From positions 1 through 64,000 of the forward strand of contig CAMART010000005.1 in the NCBI GenBank assembly GCA_945860705.1: a stretch of DNA of 64,000 nt, given 5' to 3'. Shown piece by piece: positions 29,418 through 37,627 of this stretch. Each line of letters starts with the position of its first letter. The stretch's first letter is position 1. The notes below the pieces were generated by a model. It did no database searches. It was not told where the DNA came from and was given only the letters and a program-made list of their open reading frames with translations. This DNA is from Chitinophaga pinensis (GTDB taxonomy: Bacteria > Bacteroidota > Bacteroidia > Chitinophagales > CAMDFR01). The position numbers and the translations under genes are program-made.

Positions 29418-30926
29418 CTAGAAATTTATTGTAAATGTAGTGCCAATATTTGGAGTACTATCTATTGATATGGTACCACCCATGCTTTCTATTTGAGTTT
29501 TAGTAATGTATAGTCCTACGCCTTTTGCATCTTTATTGTTGTGAAAAGTTTTAAATAAGCCAAAAATCTTTTCTCCATATTTTTCAATATCTACACCTAT
29601 ACCATTGTCACTTATGGTCAGTACTGGTTTGTTTTTCGTTATCTTTAAATCAATTATTATTTCTAATTTTCTATTTCTATTTCTATATTTAATTGCATTG
29701 CTTATTAAATTAAATATGATACTTTCTAGATAAATAGGATTATAGTTAATAGTTACATCTTTAGATACATTTACTTCAATCTTTGCATCTACTTTTTCAA
29801 GATCGATAGATAGTAAATTTATTGATTTAATGATGAATTCATTTAAATTCAATATTTGATTGTCATTTACTGAATTATTTTGAATTTGTATGATATCATT
29901 CAAGCTATTAATAGTGCTATATAAATTGACAGCATTATCTTTTACTAAATTGATTATTTCTTTTTTATCATCATCTTTTTCTTTTCTATCAAATAACTGA
30001 AGAAGCATATTGATGTTTTTTGTATGTGTTTTTAAGTTATGAGATGCTATATATGTGAAATCAAGTAATTTTTTGTTTTGGTAGGTGATGTGCTCATTTG
30101 TTTTTATTAGATTGCTTTGAGTTTTCTTTAATTCAGTAATATCTGTTCCAATTCCTAAAAATCCAATAATTTCGTTTCTAATATTTTTTCTAGCAGTTAC
30201 TACTAGTTGTACAGAAAGATGAGAGCCATTGTTTCTAACATATGTCCAATCTTTAGATTCGTAAAGTCCTTGTCTAGCAAGCTCTACAAACACATCAAAT
30301 CCTTCTATTTTTTTATTGAATCTTTTGCTTAGATATTCTCCATGAGCAATTACTTCTTCTTCTAGATGTATTTTTTTTGGAGTTGCTATATCTATCATTT
30401 CATCTGCATTGTATCCGAGGAGTCTTTCAGCTCCTTTATTGAAGTGAGTTATTAGGCCTTCTAAATTTGTTCCTATTATAGAAATATTTGTACTTGCATC
30501 TAATAGGTTCTTTAAATTATTGGATAATCGTTCGTTTTCTATTTCTTTTTCTTTTAGTGTTGTAATATTATCTACGGAGCCTACTACTCTAGTTGGTTTT
30601 CCATTTTCATCCCAATCTATTATTTTACCTGAGCAATTAAGCCAAACTATAGAGCCGTCTTTATGATAATATCTAGATACACAACTCATAGAATTAATTC
30701 CACACTCAAGATTAATATTACTTAAAGAGTTTATTTTATAGTCTAAATCTATTTTATTAATTAATGTTGTCCAAGACTCAGGGGCTATTGTTATTTCATG
30801 TTCTTCATATCCAAGTATAGACTTAAAGGTTGGACTCATAAAATACTCATTGGTTAGAATATTCCAATCCCAATAACCAGATAAGGTGTCTTCGAGTATT
30901 ATTTTGTATATGTCGTTATTAATCAT
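29418..30926 (-). CDS. Soluble PAS-PAS sensor histidine kinase
   Basis: A 502-residue kinase without membrane segments. It has two PAS domains with PAC motifs (about 10-125, and 135-270, including NISIIGTNLEGLITHFNKGAERLLGYNADEMI). A HisKA-like helix carries the phospho-acceptor His in TYIASHNLKTHTKN (about 300), and the ATPase domain has NLISNAIKYRN, LTISDNGIGVDIEKYGEKIFGLFKTFH and GVGLYI. The SHNLK motif places it in a subgroup of Bacteroidota cytosolic kinases. The partner regulator is not in the window. It converges with the PhoD gene, leaving one base between stops. Confidence 0.9.
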   Translation of the reverse strand: MINNDIYKIILEDTLSGYWDWNILTNEYFMSPTFKSILGYEEHEITIAPESWTTLINKIDLDYKINSLSNINLECGINSMSCVSRYYHKDGSIVWLNCSGKIIDWDENGKPTRVVGSVDNITTLKEKEIENERLSNNLKNLLDASTNISIIGTNLEGLITHFNKGAERLLGYNADEMIDIATPKKIHLEEEVIAHGEYLSKRFNKKIEGFDVFVELARQGLYESKDWTYVRNNGSHLSVQLVVTARKNIRNEIIGFLGIGTDITELKKTQSNLIKTNEHITYQNKKLLDFTYIASHNLKTHTKNINMLLQLFDRKEKDDDKKEIINLVKDNAVNLYSTINSLNDIIQIQNNSVNDNQILNLNEFIIKSINLLSIDLEKVDAKIEVNVSKDVTINYNPIYLESIIFNLISNAIKYRNRNRKLEIIIDLKITKNKPVLTISDNGIGVDIEKYGEKIFGLFKTFHNNKDAKGVGLYITKTQIESMGGTISIDSTPNIGTTFTINF

Positions 30927-31034
30927 GAATAAATAAAAATAATATAAAAATATATTATATGCAAATAATAATGTGTATAAATCAAAATCATATAAATAAG
31001 TAGATTTCTTTTCTTTGTGTAAAATATTTAAATT

Positions 31035-32507
31035 TTGAATTCAATATTATTGTTAGCTATAGTTTTAATCTATTTTGTTGCATTGTTAGTGATTGCATAT
31101 TATGCATCTAAAGGTGCAAACAATGAATCTTTTTTTATAGGTAAGAAAAATTCATCATGGTTATTGGTAGCATATGGTATGATTGGTACATCGTTGAGTG
31201 GAGTGACTTTTATGAGTGTACCCGGAGGTGTCAATGCAGGTCACTTTGGTTATTTACAAGTTGTCATTGGATATCTTATAGGATATATGGTTGTTGCATT
31301 TGTACTGCTCCCATTGTATTACAAAATGAATCTTACTTCAATATACTCGTACTTAGAAAATAGATTTGGTATTGTTGCATACAAAACTGGCGCTTCATTT
31401 TTTATACTTTCTAGAACTCTCGGTGCTACCATTAGAATCTATCTTGTTATTAAAACTTTGCAGTTTATTATGCTCGATAGTTTTGGGATTCCATTTGCAC
31501 TCACTGTTTTTGTAATACTACTTATGATACTCCTATACACATATAAAGGCGGTGTAAAGACAATTGTAATTACCGATACGCTACAGACCACTTTTATGCT
31601 TCTAGCTCTAGTAGTTACTATAGGTGTTATTATGAGTCAATTAAATTTTTCAATGAATGATGTTGTAAGCTCTTTACAATCAAAAGGATATTCGCAGGTT
31701 TTTCATTATGACTGGAAAGCAAAAAATTATTTTCTGAAACACATACTTGGAGGTATGTTCATCACTATTGCTATGACTGGGCTTGATCAAGAAATGATGC
31801 AAAAAAATATTAGTTGTAAAAATCTTTGGGATGCTCAAAAAAATATGATATTATTTAGTACTATACTATTATTTGTCAATCTACTTTTTTTAATTTTAGG
31901 AGGAGTTTTATATGTTTATGCATCGCAAAATAATATAGCATTGCCTGCAAAAGGGGATGATTTATTTCCAATGATTGTACTAAATTATTTATCACCTATA
32001 GTAGGAATTATATTTATTATTGGATTGATTTCGGCATTATTTCCTAGTGCTGATGGTGCACTCACAGCGCTCACTTCCTCTTTTTGTATTGATATTCTCA
32101 ATATAAAATCTAGAACAGATATAAATGAAGCGCAAAAAGAAAAAATGAGAATCACTGTCCATTTGTCTTTAACAGTATTGTTTTTTGTAATTATAATTTT
32201 GTGTAAACTTATTGATAATGGAAATATCTTAGTGACTCTTCTTACTATTGCAGGATACACGTATGGACCACTTTTAGGACTTTTTGCATATGGTATTCTT
32301 ACCAAAAAAAATGTGATGAATCTCGCAGTTCCACTTGTATGTATTTTGTCTCCTACTATTTGTTATGTTTTAGATGTCAATTCAGTAAAATGGTTTAGTG
32401 GATATACATTTGGTTTTGAACTATTATTAATAAATGGAATCATTACATTTATAGGACTTTATATCAGTTCTTTATTTACCTCAAATAAACAATTAGAAAT
32501 ATCTTAA
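31035..32507 (+). CDS. Sodium:solute symporter family transporter
   Basis: A 490-residue SSS family membrane protein with about 13 hydrophobic segments. The N-terminus lacks a signal peptide and opens with a transmembrane helix (SILLLAIVLIYFVALLVIAYYAS). SFFIGKKNSSWLLVAYGMIGTSLSGVTFMSVPGG is the conserved TM1-TM2 core that includes Na+ site residues, and YTYKGGVKTIVITDTLQT and ISALFPSADGALTALTSSF are further SSS landmarks. The start is TTG; no better ATG lies upstream in frame. Substrate not determined; a LOG protein gene follows 14 bases downstream. Confidence 0.9.
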   Translation: MNSILLLAIVLIYFVALLVIAYYASKGANNESFFIGKKNSSWLLVAYGMIGTSLSGVTFMSVPGGVNAGHFGYLQVVIGYLIGYMVVAFVLLPLYYKMNLTSIYSYLENRFGIVAYKTGASFFILSRTLGATIRIYLVIKTLQFIMLDSFGIPFALTVFVILLMILLYTYKGGVKTIVITDTLQTTFMLLALVVTIGVIMSQLNFSMNDVVSSLQSKGYSQVFHYDWKAKNYFLKHILGGMFITIAMTGLDQEMMQKNISCKNLWDAQKNMILFSTILLFVNLLFLILGGVLYVYASQNNIALPAKGDDLFPMIVLNYLSPIVGIIFIIGLISALFPSADGALTALTSSFCIDILNIKSRTDINEAQKEKMRITVHLSLTVLFFVIIILCKLIDNGNILVTLLTIAGYTYGPLLGLFAYGILTKKNVMNLAVPLVCILSPTICYVLDVNSVKWFSGYTFGFELLLINGIITFIGLYISSLFTSNKQLEIS

Positions 32508-32521
32508 AATAAAATTATAAA

Positions 32522-33220
32522 ATGAATAATCCAATTACAGTGCCTAAAACATGGGCAGAAAGTGAACAGAAAGCTAGTAATTCTTGGCTAATGTTTAAAA
32601 TAATGAGTGAATTTGTAGATGGTTTTGAAAGGCTAGAAAATATCGGTCCTTGCATCTCTATTTTTGGTTCAGCAAGAACAAAATCGGGTACAGAATATTA
32701 TGAAAAATCTGTAGAAATAGCGGCTGCACTATCTCGTCAAGGATTTGGAATCATCACCGGTGGTGGTCCTGGTATCATGGAAGCAGGTAATAAAGGTGCA
32801 AAAGAAGCAGGTGGAAAATCTGTAGGACTCAATATTGAATTACCTTTTGAACAATATGCCAATCCATATTTAGACCATGATAAAGAATTTAATTTTAAAT
32901 ATTTCTTTGTGAGAAAAGTTATGTTTTTGAGATTTTCTCAAGGTGTAGTATTATTGCCTGGAGGCTTTGGTACATTGGATGAAATGTTTGAAACGCTCAC
33001 ACTTATTCAGACAGGAAAAATTAATAAAGTGCCAGTAGTACTGTATGGTAAAAAGTTTTGGTCAGGTCTGCTTGAATGGATAAAAAATACTATGTGCGAT
33101 ACAGAGCACAATATACATCCAGAAGATATGGATTTGATGAAACTAACTGATGATGTGGATGAAATCGTAAAAATATTTAATGACTATTACAGCAAATCAG
33201 AACTGAAACCTACTTTCTAA
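32522..33220 (+). CDS. LOG family protein (TIGR00730-type Rossmann fold)
   Basis: A 232-residue protein with the lysine decarboxylase-like/LOG motifs GGGPGIMEAGNKGA (near residue 80) and PGGFGTLDEMFE (near 140). Members hydrolyse nucleoside or cytokinin monophosphates to free base plus ribose 5-phosphate, or purine monophosphates (PpnN). This protein's substrate cannot be read from the sequence. It lies between the symporter gene and an M23 peptidase gene (3-base gap). Confidence 0.9.
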   Translation: MNNPITVPKTWAESEQKASNSWLMFKIMSEFVDGFERLENIGPCISIFGSARTKSGTEYYEKSVEIAAALSRQGFGIITGGGPGIMEAGNKGAKEAGGKSVGLNIELPFEQYANPYLDHDKEFNFKYFFVRKVMFLRFSQGVVLLPGGFGTLDEMFETLTLIQTGKINKVPVVLYGKKFWSGLLEWIKNTMCDTEHNIHPEDMDLMKLTDDVDEIVKIFNDYYSKSELKPTF

Positions 33221-33223
33221 TTC

Positions 33224-34912
33224 ATGACAAAAAAATATGTTTTATTCTGTCTGATTTTAGGTTGTTATCTTCAGTCGATTTCTCAGTCGTATCCCAAAAA
33301 TGATTTTGTAGCTCCATTAAATATTCCTCTATATTTAGCAGGGGTTTTTGGCGAATGTAGAGCCACACATTTTCATGCAGGTATTGATATTAAAACCAAT
33401 CAAGTAGAAGGATTACCCATATTTAGTATTGGTGATGGATATGTGTCACGTATCAAAGTGTCTGCTTTCGGATATGGCAATGCGCTTTACATCACACATC
33501 CAAATGGATATACTTCAGTGTATGGCCACTTACAATCATTTAGAGAAGATATAGCGCGCTACGTAAAACAAAAACAATATGAGCAAGAAACTTTTGAAAT
33601 AGATATTTGCCCATTAAACCATGAGTTGAAATGTAAGAAAGGCGAACAAGTAGCAAAGAGTGGAAATACAGGCGGAAGCAGTGGCCCACATTTACATTTT
33701 GAAATCAGAGATAGTTTTGAAAATACTATCAATCCCCAACTTTTTGGGATAAAAATCATCGATAATATTGCACCTACGGTCACTGGTATTGCTATTTACA
33801 ATCAAGGAAAAGATAGATTCAATACTGTGCCAATTATTTTGAGTACAAAATTAAAATCAACTTATTTTGCTCCATATAAGGATACAGTATTGCTCAATTC
33901 TGATGCTATTTCATTTGGGCTTGAAGCAGTAGATAAAATGAATAATAGCACTGGCAATAATGGTTTGTATGAAGTAGAATTAAAAATAGATGATATCTCT
34001 TATTATAAATTTCAAATGAATAAATTCCATTTTGATGAAACACGAAATGTACTTGCATATATTGATCAAGAAATAAAAAGTATGTTTAGCAGAAATTTTC
34101 AGAGATGTTATACTTTGCCCAATCAATATTTCACCCCACAAAAAAATAAAAATATCAATAGAGGAATTTATTACTTAGATGACGAAGCTTGTCATTTAGT
34201 TACTATTTACGTCAAAGATTTTCAGCAAAACACTTCACTCTTAAAATTTTATGTAAAAAAGGATTATGCCAGTACAGCATATAAAAATCTATCATATCCA
34301 TATCTTAGAGTGATCTATCCAAATAAAGATTATAGCTATGAAATGGGTGATGTAAGCATGAAAATCGGCACAAAAGCATTGTTTGATACCACCTATATTA
34401 ATATTCAAAAAACAAATAGTAACTCTATTTCTGATGTATATACAATTGGTAAAGCTACAGATTATTTTATGGTGCCTATCGAACTAGGATTGAGAGTGAA
34501 AAATATTCCAAGTTCCTTACTCGATAAAGTTATTTTATTGGAAAAATCTTCAGGCACTAAAAATTGTGGTGGAATTTATGAAAATGGATTTGTAGTGGGC
34601 AAAACAAAATCTTTTGGTTTGTTTTCGTTAGCCTTAGATACAACTGCACCTAAAATAACACCCATCAATATCACTTCAAATAAAATAATGACTAAAGAAT
34701 CCGCTATAAAAATAGCCATGGCTGATAATCTAAGTGGTATAAAATATTACGATGGTTTTATAGATGGGGATTGGGTTTTGTTTGAAAATACTGGCTCTGT
34801 ACTTCGGTATAAATTTGATATGCCCATGACAAATACTACACATGATTTGAAACTAGAAGTGATAGATGAGCGAAGCAATAAAGCAGTATATAATACGAAG
34901 TTTGTTTATTAG
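33224..34912 (+). CDS. M23 family metallopeptidase
   Basis: A 562-residue exported protein: signal peptide (1-20, SISQ), then at once the M23 (LytM) zinc domain with HFHAGIDIKTNQ (HxxxD), GNALYITHPNGYTSVYGHL and SGPHLHFEIRD (HxH), all metal and catalytic residues present. The long C-terminal part (from about 190) has Ig-like beta segments and a predicted outer binding module (IAMADNLSGIKYYDGFIDGDW). Such enzymes cut peptidoglycan cross-links or activate cell-wall remodelling. It starts 3 bases after the LOG gene. Confidence 0.92.
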   Translation: MTKKYVLFCLILGCYLQSISQSYPKNDFVAPLNIPLYLAGVFGECRATHFHAGIDIKTNQVEGLPIFSIGDGYVSRIKVSAFGYGNALYITHPNGYTSVYGHLQSFREDIARYVKQKQYEQETFEIDICPLNHELKCKKGEQVAKSGNTGGSSGPHLHFEIRDSFENTINPQLFGIKIIDNIAPTVTGIAIYNQGKDRFNTVPIILSTKLKSTYFAPYKDTVLLNSDAISFGLEAVDKMNNSTGNNGLYEVELKIDDISYYKFQMNKFHFDETRNVLAYIDQEIKSMFSRNFQRCYTLPNQYFTPQKNKNINRGIYYLDDEACHLVTIYVKDFQQNTSLLKFYVKKDYASTAYKNLSYPYLRVIYPNKDYSYEMGDVSMKIGTKALFDTTYINIQKTNSNSISDVYTIGKATDYFMVPIELGLRVKNIPSSLLDKVILLEKSSGTKNCGGIYENGFVVGKTKSFGLFSLALDTTAPKITPINITSNKIMTKESAIKIAMADNLSGIKYYDGFIDGDWVLFENTGSVLRYKFDMPMTNTTHDLKLEVIDERSNKAVYNTKFVY

Positions 34913-34966
34913 AAAACCTTATTGGTAAAAATGTTGTTAATGAGCATATCTAAAATATTAATAAAT

Positions 34967-35428
34967 ATGACCACACTAAAAGTAGGAGACAAAGCTCCAG
35001 CTATTAAATCTAAAGATGAAAACGGTAACGAAATAACTTTAGCACAATTTATAGGTAAAAAAGTAATCCTTTATTTTTATCCAAAAGACGATACTCCAGG
35101 ATGTACTGCTGAAGCATGCAGTTTCAGAGATAACTATAAGTTGTTGCAAAAATCTGGATTTGAAGTACTAGGAGTAAGTGTAGATGATGAGAAAAAACAT
35201 CAAAAATTTATCACAAAATACGAACTCAATTTTCCATTGATATCAGATACAGATAAAAAAGTAGTGGAAGATTATGGTGTATGGGGTCTCAAAAAATTTA
35301 TGGGTAGAGAATATATGGGTACCAATAGAGTCACTTTTATTATAGATGAAAAAGGCAAAATAGAACACATAATAGATAAAGTAGATACAAAAAATAGTGC
35401 ACAACAAATACTTGACTTATATAAATAG
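34967..35428 (+). CDS. bcp: Thioredoxin-dependent peroxiredoxin Bcp/PrxQ
   Basis: Reduces hydrogen peroxide and organic hydroperoxides. The 153-residue protein has the peroxidatic Cys46 and resolving Cys51 in DDTPGCTAEACSFRDNY, a CxxxxC pair typical of atypical 2-Cys PrxQ, plus Thr43. The ATG at 34967 gives the family's usual start (MTTLKVGDKAPAIKSKDENG); an upstream TTG at 34922 would add 15 non-homologous residues. It is followed by a hairpin at 35448-35473. Confidence 0.95.
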   Translation: MTTLKVGDKAPAIKSKDENGNEITLAQFIGKKVILYFYPKDDTPGCTAEACSFRDNYKLLQKSGFEVLGVSVDDEKKHQKFITKYELNFPLISDTDKKVVEDYGVWGLKKFMGREYMGTNRVTFIIDEKGKIEHIIDKVDTKNSAQQILDLYK

Positions 35429-35447
35429 CATTTTTGATATAATAAAA

Positions 35448-35473
35448 ACGTCTGTACAAGGATGCACAGACGT
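35448..35473. terminator. Hairpin after bcp
   Basis: Stem ACGTCTGT / ACAGACGT (8 bp) with a 10-base loop; the T-run is on the minus-strand side, so termination of bcp transcripts here is uncertain. Confidence 0.4.
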
Positions 35474-35631
35474 GTAAAGAACTCCCAAAACCCAAAAAAT
35501 TAAATCACGTTTGGCAAAACGCTTATTTATTATAAAGACTCAAAGTATTCAAAAAAGGTTGCAAAAGGATAGAAGATTTTTATAAAAAAGCACTAATATT
35601 AAGTAGATTTGTATTACTTATTTAAATAATA

Positions 35632-35681
35632 ATCTATATTTAGTTAAACGTTACTTAAGATAAAATATCTATATTTAGTTA
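35632..35681 (+). repeat. 15-bp direct repeats overlapping a start codon
   Basis: ATCTATATTTAGTTA occurs at 35632-35646 and again at 35667-35681, 35 bases apart, the second copy ending at the ATG of the following lipoprotein gene. A TAGATTTGT sequence at 35604-35612 fits a -7 promoter element. Confidence 0.6.
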
Positions 35682-36133
35682 TGAAAAAAACGCTTTTATT
35701 TTTTAGCCTCATCATAGTTGGCATATCTTTTTTATATGTAACTAATTCGTGCAGAAAAGAATTGATACCCCCTGATGGTGTAAATGAACCGATTACATTT
35801 TGGAATCCAGATACGAACTGGATAAGATTGAAGGAGGGCGATACTATTACAACTGTTGTTAGACTTACAACTGACAGACCCATTGATTCCTTTTCATGTA
35901 AGTACAATGTGTCTACTAAATTCCACGTTTTTGACCCAGCGCTTGACCCATTAGAAGAACTCTATACCAAAAGATTTTACCCAGACACTAACAACCTACA
36001 GGTAGTGAGCGAAGTTTTTCAAGTTCCAAATGATACTACTATCAATAAAACCGATGTAGTAAGGCTAGTGTATACCATGTTTGCCAGAGGCAATCAACAG
36101 TATCAAAAAACATTACGAATAGATATAAAATAA
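35681..36133 (+). CDS. Putative small lipoprotein of unknown function
   Basis: A 150-residue protein. The N-terminus is a lipoprotein signal (hydrophobic LLFFSLIIVGISFLYVTNSC, lipobox Cys at about 24). The mature part has no recognisable domain: NEPITFWNPDTNWIRLKEGDTITTVVRLTTDRPIDSF looks beta-rich and Asp/Thr-rich, like many exported Bacteroidota proteins. It is followed after one base by pdxH, so it may be the first gene of a small operon, although the functions seem unrelated. Confidence 0.7.
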   Translation: MKKTLLFFSLIIVGISFLYVTNSCRKELIPPDGVNEPITFWNPDTNWIRLKEGDTITTVVRLTTDRPIDSFSCKYNVSTKFHVFDPALDPLEELYTKRFYPDTNNLQVVSEVFQVPNDTTINKTDVVRLVYTMFARGNQQYQKTLRIDIK

Positions 36134-36134
36134 T

Positions 36135-36788
36135 ATGTTTGCAAATCTTACCAATAGAGATGATTTATCTGGCATGCGCAATACTTACGAATGTGCTGAA
36201 TTGCTAGAGGAAAATACACCAGTATCTCCTTTTATTCTTTTTAATACTTGGTTTGATGAAGCAAAAAAATCTACGATTTTAGAAGCAAATGCTATGGTAA
36301 TAGCTAGTGCAGATAAGAATGCTAAACCTAGCGCACGAATGGTTTTGCTTAAAAATATTTTTGATGAGAAAGGCTTTGTGTTTTATACTAACTATGAAAG
36401 TAGAAAAGGAATAGAGCTTAACGAAAATCCTCAAGTAGCTATTTTATTTCACTGGGATGAACAAGAAAGACAAGTGAGAATAGAAGGTGTAGTAGAAAAA
36501 TTGGATGAAAAACTCAGTGATGAATACTTTTTATCTAGACCTGTAGGTAGCCAGTTGGGAGCTATTGCATCTCCTCAAAGCCAAGTGATAGAAAATAAAC
36601 AAGAATTAGAGAACTTATTTGAACAAGCAAATAAATTGCAAAAAATAACCCGACCTATTAATTGGGGCGGGTATATTGTAGTTGCTAATAAAATTGAATT
36701 TTGGCAGGGTAGACCCAATCGAATGCACGATAGAATTGTCTACGAAAAAAATAATACTGCCTGGAAAAAATATAGACTAGCGCCTTAA
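36135..36788 (+). CDS. pdxH: Pyridoxamine 5'-phosphate oxidase
   Basis: FMN-dependent oxidation of pyridoxine or pyridoxamine 5'-phosphate to pyridoxal phosphate. The 217-residue protein has the substrate loop NAMVIASADKNAKPSARMVLLK, the FMN-binding FVFYTNYESRKGIEL, the GSQLGAIASPQSQVI segment and the C-terminal FWQGRPNRMHDRIVYEK ... WKKYRLAP that completes the active site. Length is normal. PLP made here serves the aminotransferase (3309) and Kbl (41308). Confidence 0.95.
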   Translation: MFANLTNRDDLSGMRNTYECAELLEENTPVSPFILFNTWFDEAKKSTILEANAMVIASADKNAKPSARMVLLKNIFDEKGFVFYTNYESRKGIELNENPQVAILFHWDEQERQVRIEGVVEKLDEKLSDEYFLSRPVGSQLGAIASPQSQVIENKQELENLFEQANKLQKITRPINWGGYIVVANKIEFWQGRPNRMHDRIVYEKNNTAWKKYRLAP

Positions 36789-36803
36789 TTTTTTAAGAGA
36801 ATA

Positions 36804-36980
36804 TTATTCAGTTTTAGCTTTTTTCTTAGTTGCTTTTTTAGCTGGTGCTTTCTTTTCAGCTTTTGGAGCTTTTTCTTTAGCTGTACCAGTAATATCTATT
36901 TTTGTACGTGCTGGTCTTGCATTACCAAATGAACCTACAAATGTTTTTCCTTTTAATGTTCTTCTATCACCTCTTCCCAT
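36804..36980 (-). CDS. 30S ribosomal protein bTHX
   Basis: A 58-codon gene on the minus strand, easy to miss because of its size. It begins MGRGDRRTLKGKTFVGSFGN, which is the bTHX signature (GxGDxxTxxGKxxxGSFG), then ARPARTKIDITG and a Lys/Ala-rich tail (KAPAKKATKKKAKTE) that binds rRNA in Thermus and Bacteroidota ribosomes. It starts at 36980 with ATG and stops at 36804. A TATATTTGT element (37019-37027) lies 38 bases upstream. The neighbours are pdxH (convergent) and an exported basic protein (divergent). Identity is by sequence pattern. Confidence 0.88.
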   Translation of the reverse strand: MGRGDRRTLKGKTFVGSFGNARPARTKIDITGTAKEKAPKAEKKAPAKKATKKKAKTE

Positions 36981-37018
36981 CTTTAATGTTTTTGTCTTTT
37001 AATAAGTTATATGAAAGT

Positions 37019-37027
37019 ACAAATATA
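37019..37027 (-). promoter_or_regulatory. -7 element before the bTHX gene
   Basis: On the minus strand TATATTTGT matches TAnnTTTGY. No TTG is visible at -33, so this is a partial match. Confidence 0.4.
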
Positions 37028-37079
37028 CTGAATTCTAATCTTTAAAAAACAGAATTGCTTTATCTTTATCCTATTATTT

Positions 37080-37547
37080 ATGAAACAAATTCCGATAAGA
37101 GCTATTATTTCTCTGTTTTTGGTTTGCATACTAATAGTATGGACTTCTAGTTCATGTATGAATAAAAAAAGATGCCCTGGAGTGCACAGATATACGACAC
37201 AGGGTGGAGCAGGACTAAAAGACAGCAGACAGAAAGGAACTGGAATAGCTTACCATAATCATGGGGGAAAAAGTAAGAAAAAATATAGTACTACTAGATT
37301 TGGAGGCGCATCATTAAAAGATAGCAAACTCAAAGGTACTGGTATAAAATACCATGGAGGTGTAATGGTAGATAGGCGTGAAAGCCCAAAACAAAGTGGA
37401 AACGCGCCTTGGACCAAAAGCTATAAAAGACAAAACAAACGAAAAGCACAAAGCGGTATTATTCCTAAAAATCTTAAAAAACCACCTACACCTAAAAAGA
37501 AAAAGTCTACTAGTAAAAAGACTACTAAAAACAAGTATAATCAGTAA
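37080..37547 (+). CDS. Basic exported lipoprotein with internal repeats
   Basis: A 155-residue protein not recognised. A lipoprotein-type signal (IISLFLVCILIVWTSSSC, Cys near 26) precedes two imperfect repeats: GGAGLKDSRQKGTGIAYH and GGASLKDSKLKGTGIKYH, each followed by a Gly/Arg/Lys spacer. The C-terminal 50 residues are extremely basic (NKRKAQSGIIPKNLKKPPTPKKKKSTSKKTTKNK). Such a tail suggests binding to an anionic polymer such as LPS, DNA or peptidoglycan. Comparable proteins with LKDS-KGTGI repeats occur in Bacteroidota, but no function is known. Confidence 0.72.
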   Translation: MKQIPIRAIISLFLVCILIVWTSSSCMNKKRCPGVHRYTTQGGAGLKDSRQKGTGIAYHNHGGKSKKKYSTTRFGGASLKDSKLKGTGIKYHGGVMVDRRESPKQSGNAPWTKSYKRQNKRKAQSGIIPKNLKKPPTPKKKKSTSKKTTKNKYNQ

Positions 37548-37627
37548 TGTCAATAATGCAGTATTTGATTGATAATTTATATAATTCTGCGCCCTCGTAT
37601 TAAAAATTAATAGTATTTTAGCATCTT

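Noticed and set aside
34922-34966. Longer N-terminus of Bcp starting with TTG at 34922
   Set aside because: The 15 extra residues do not match the family; ATG at 34967 gives the typical start.
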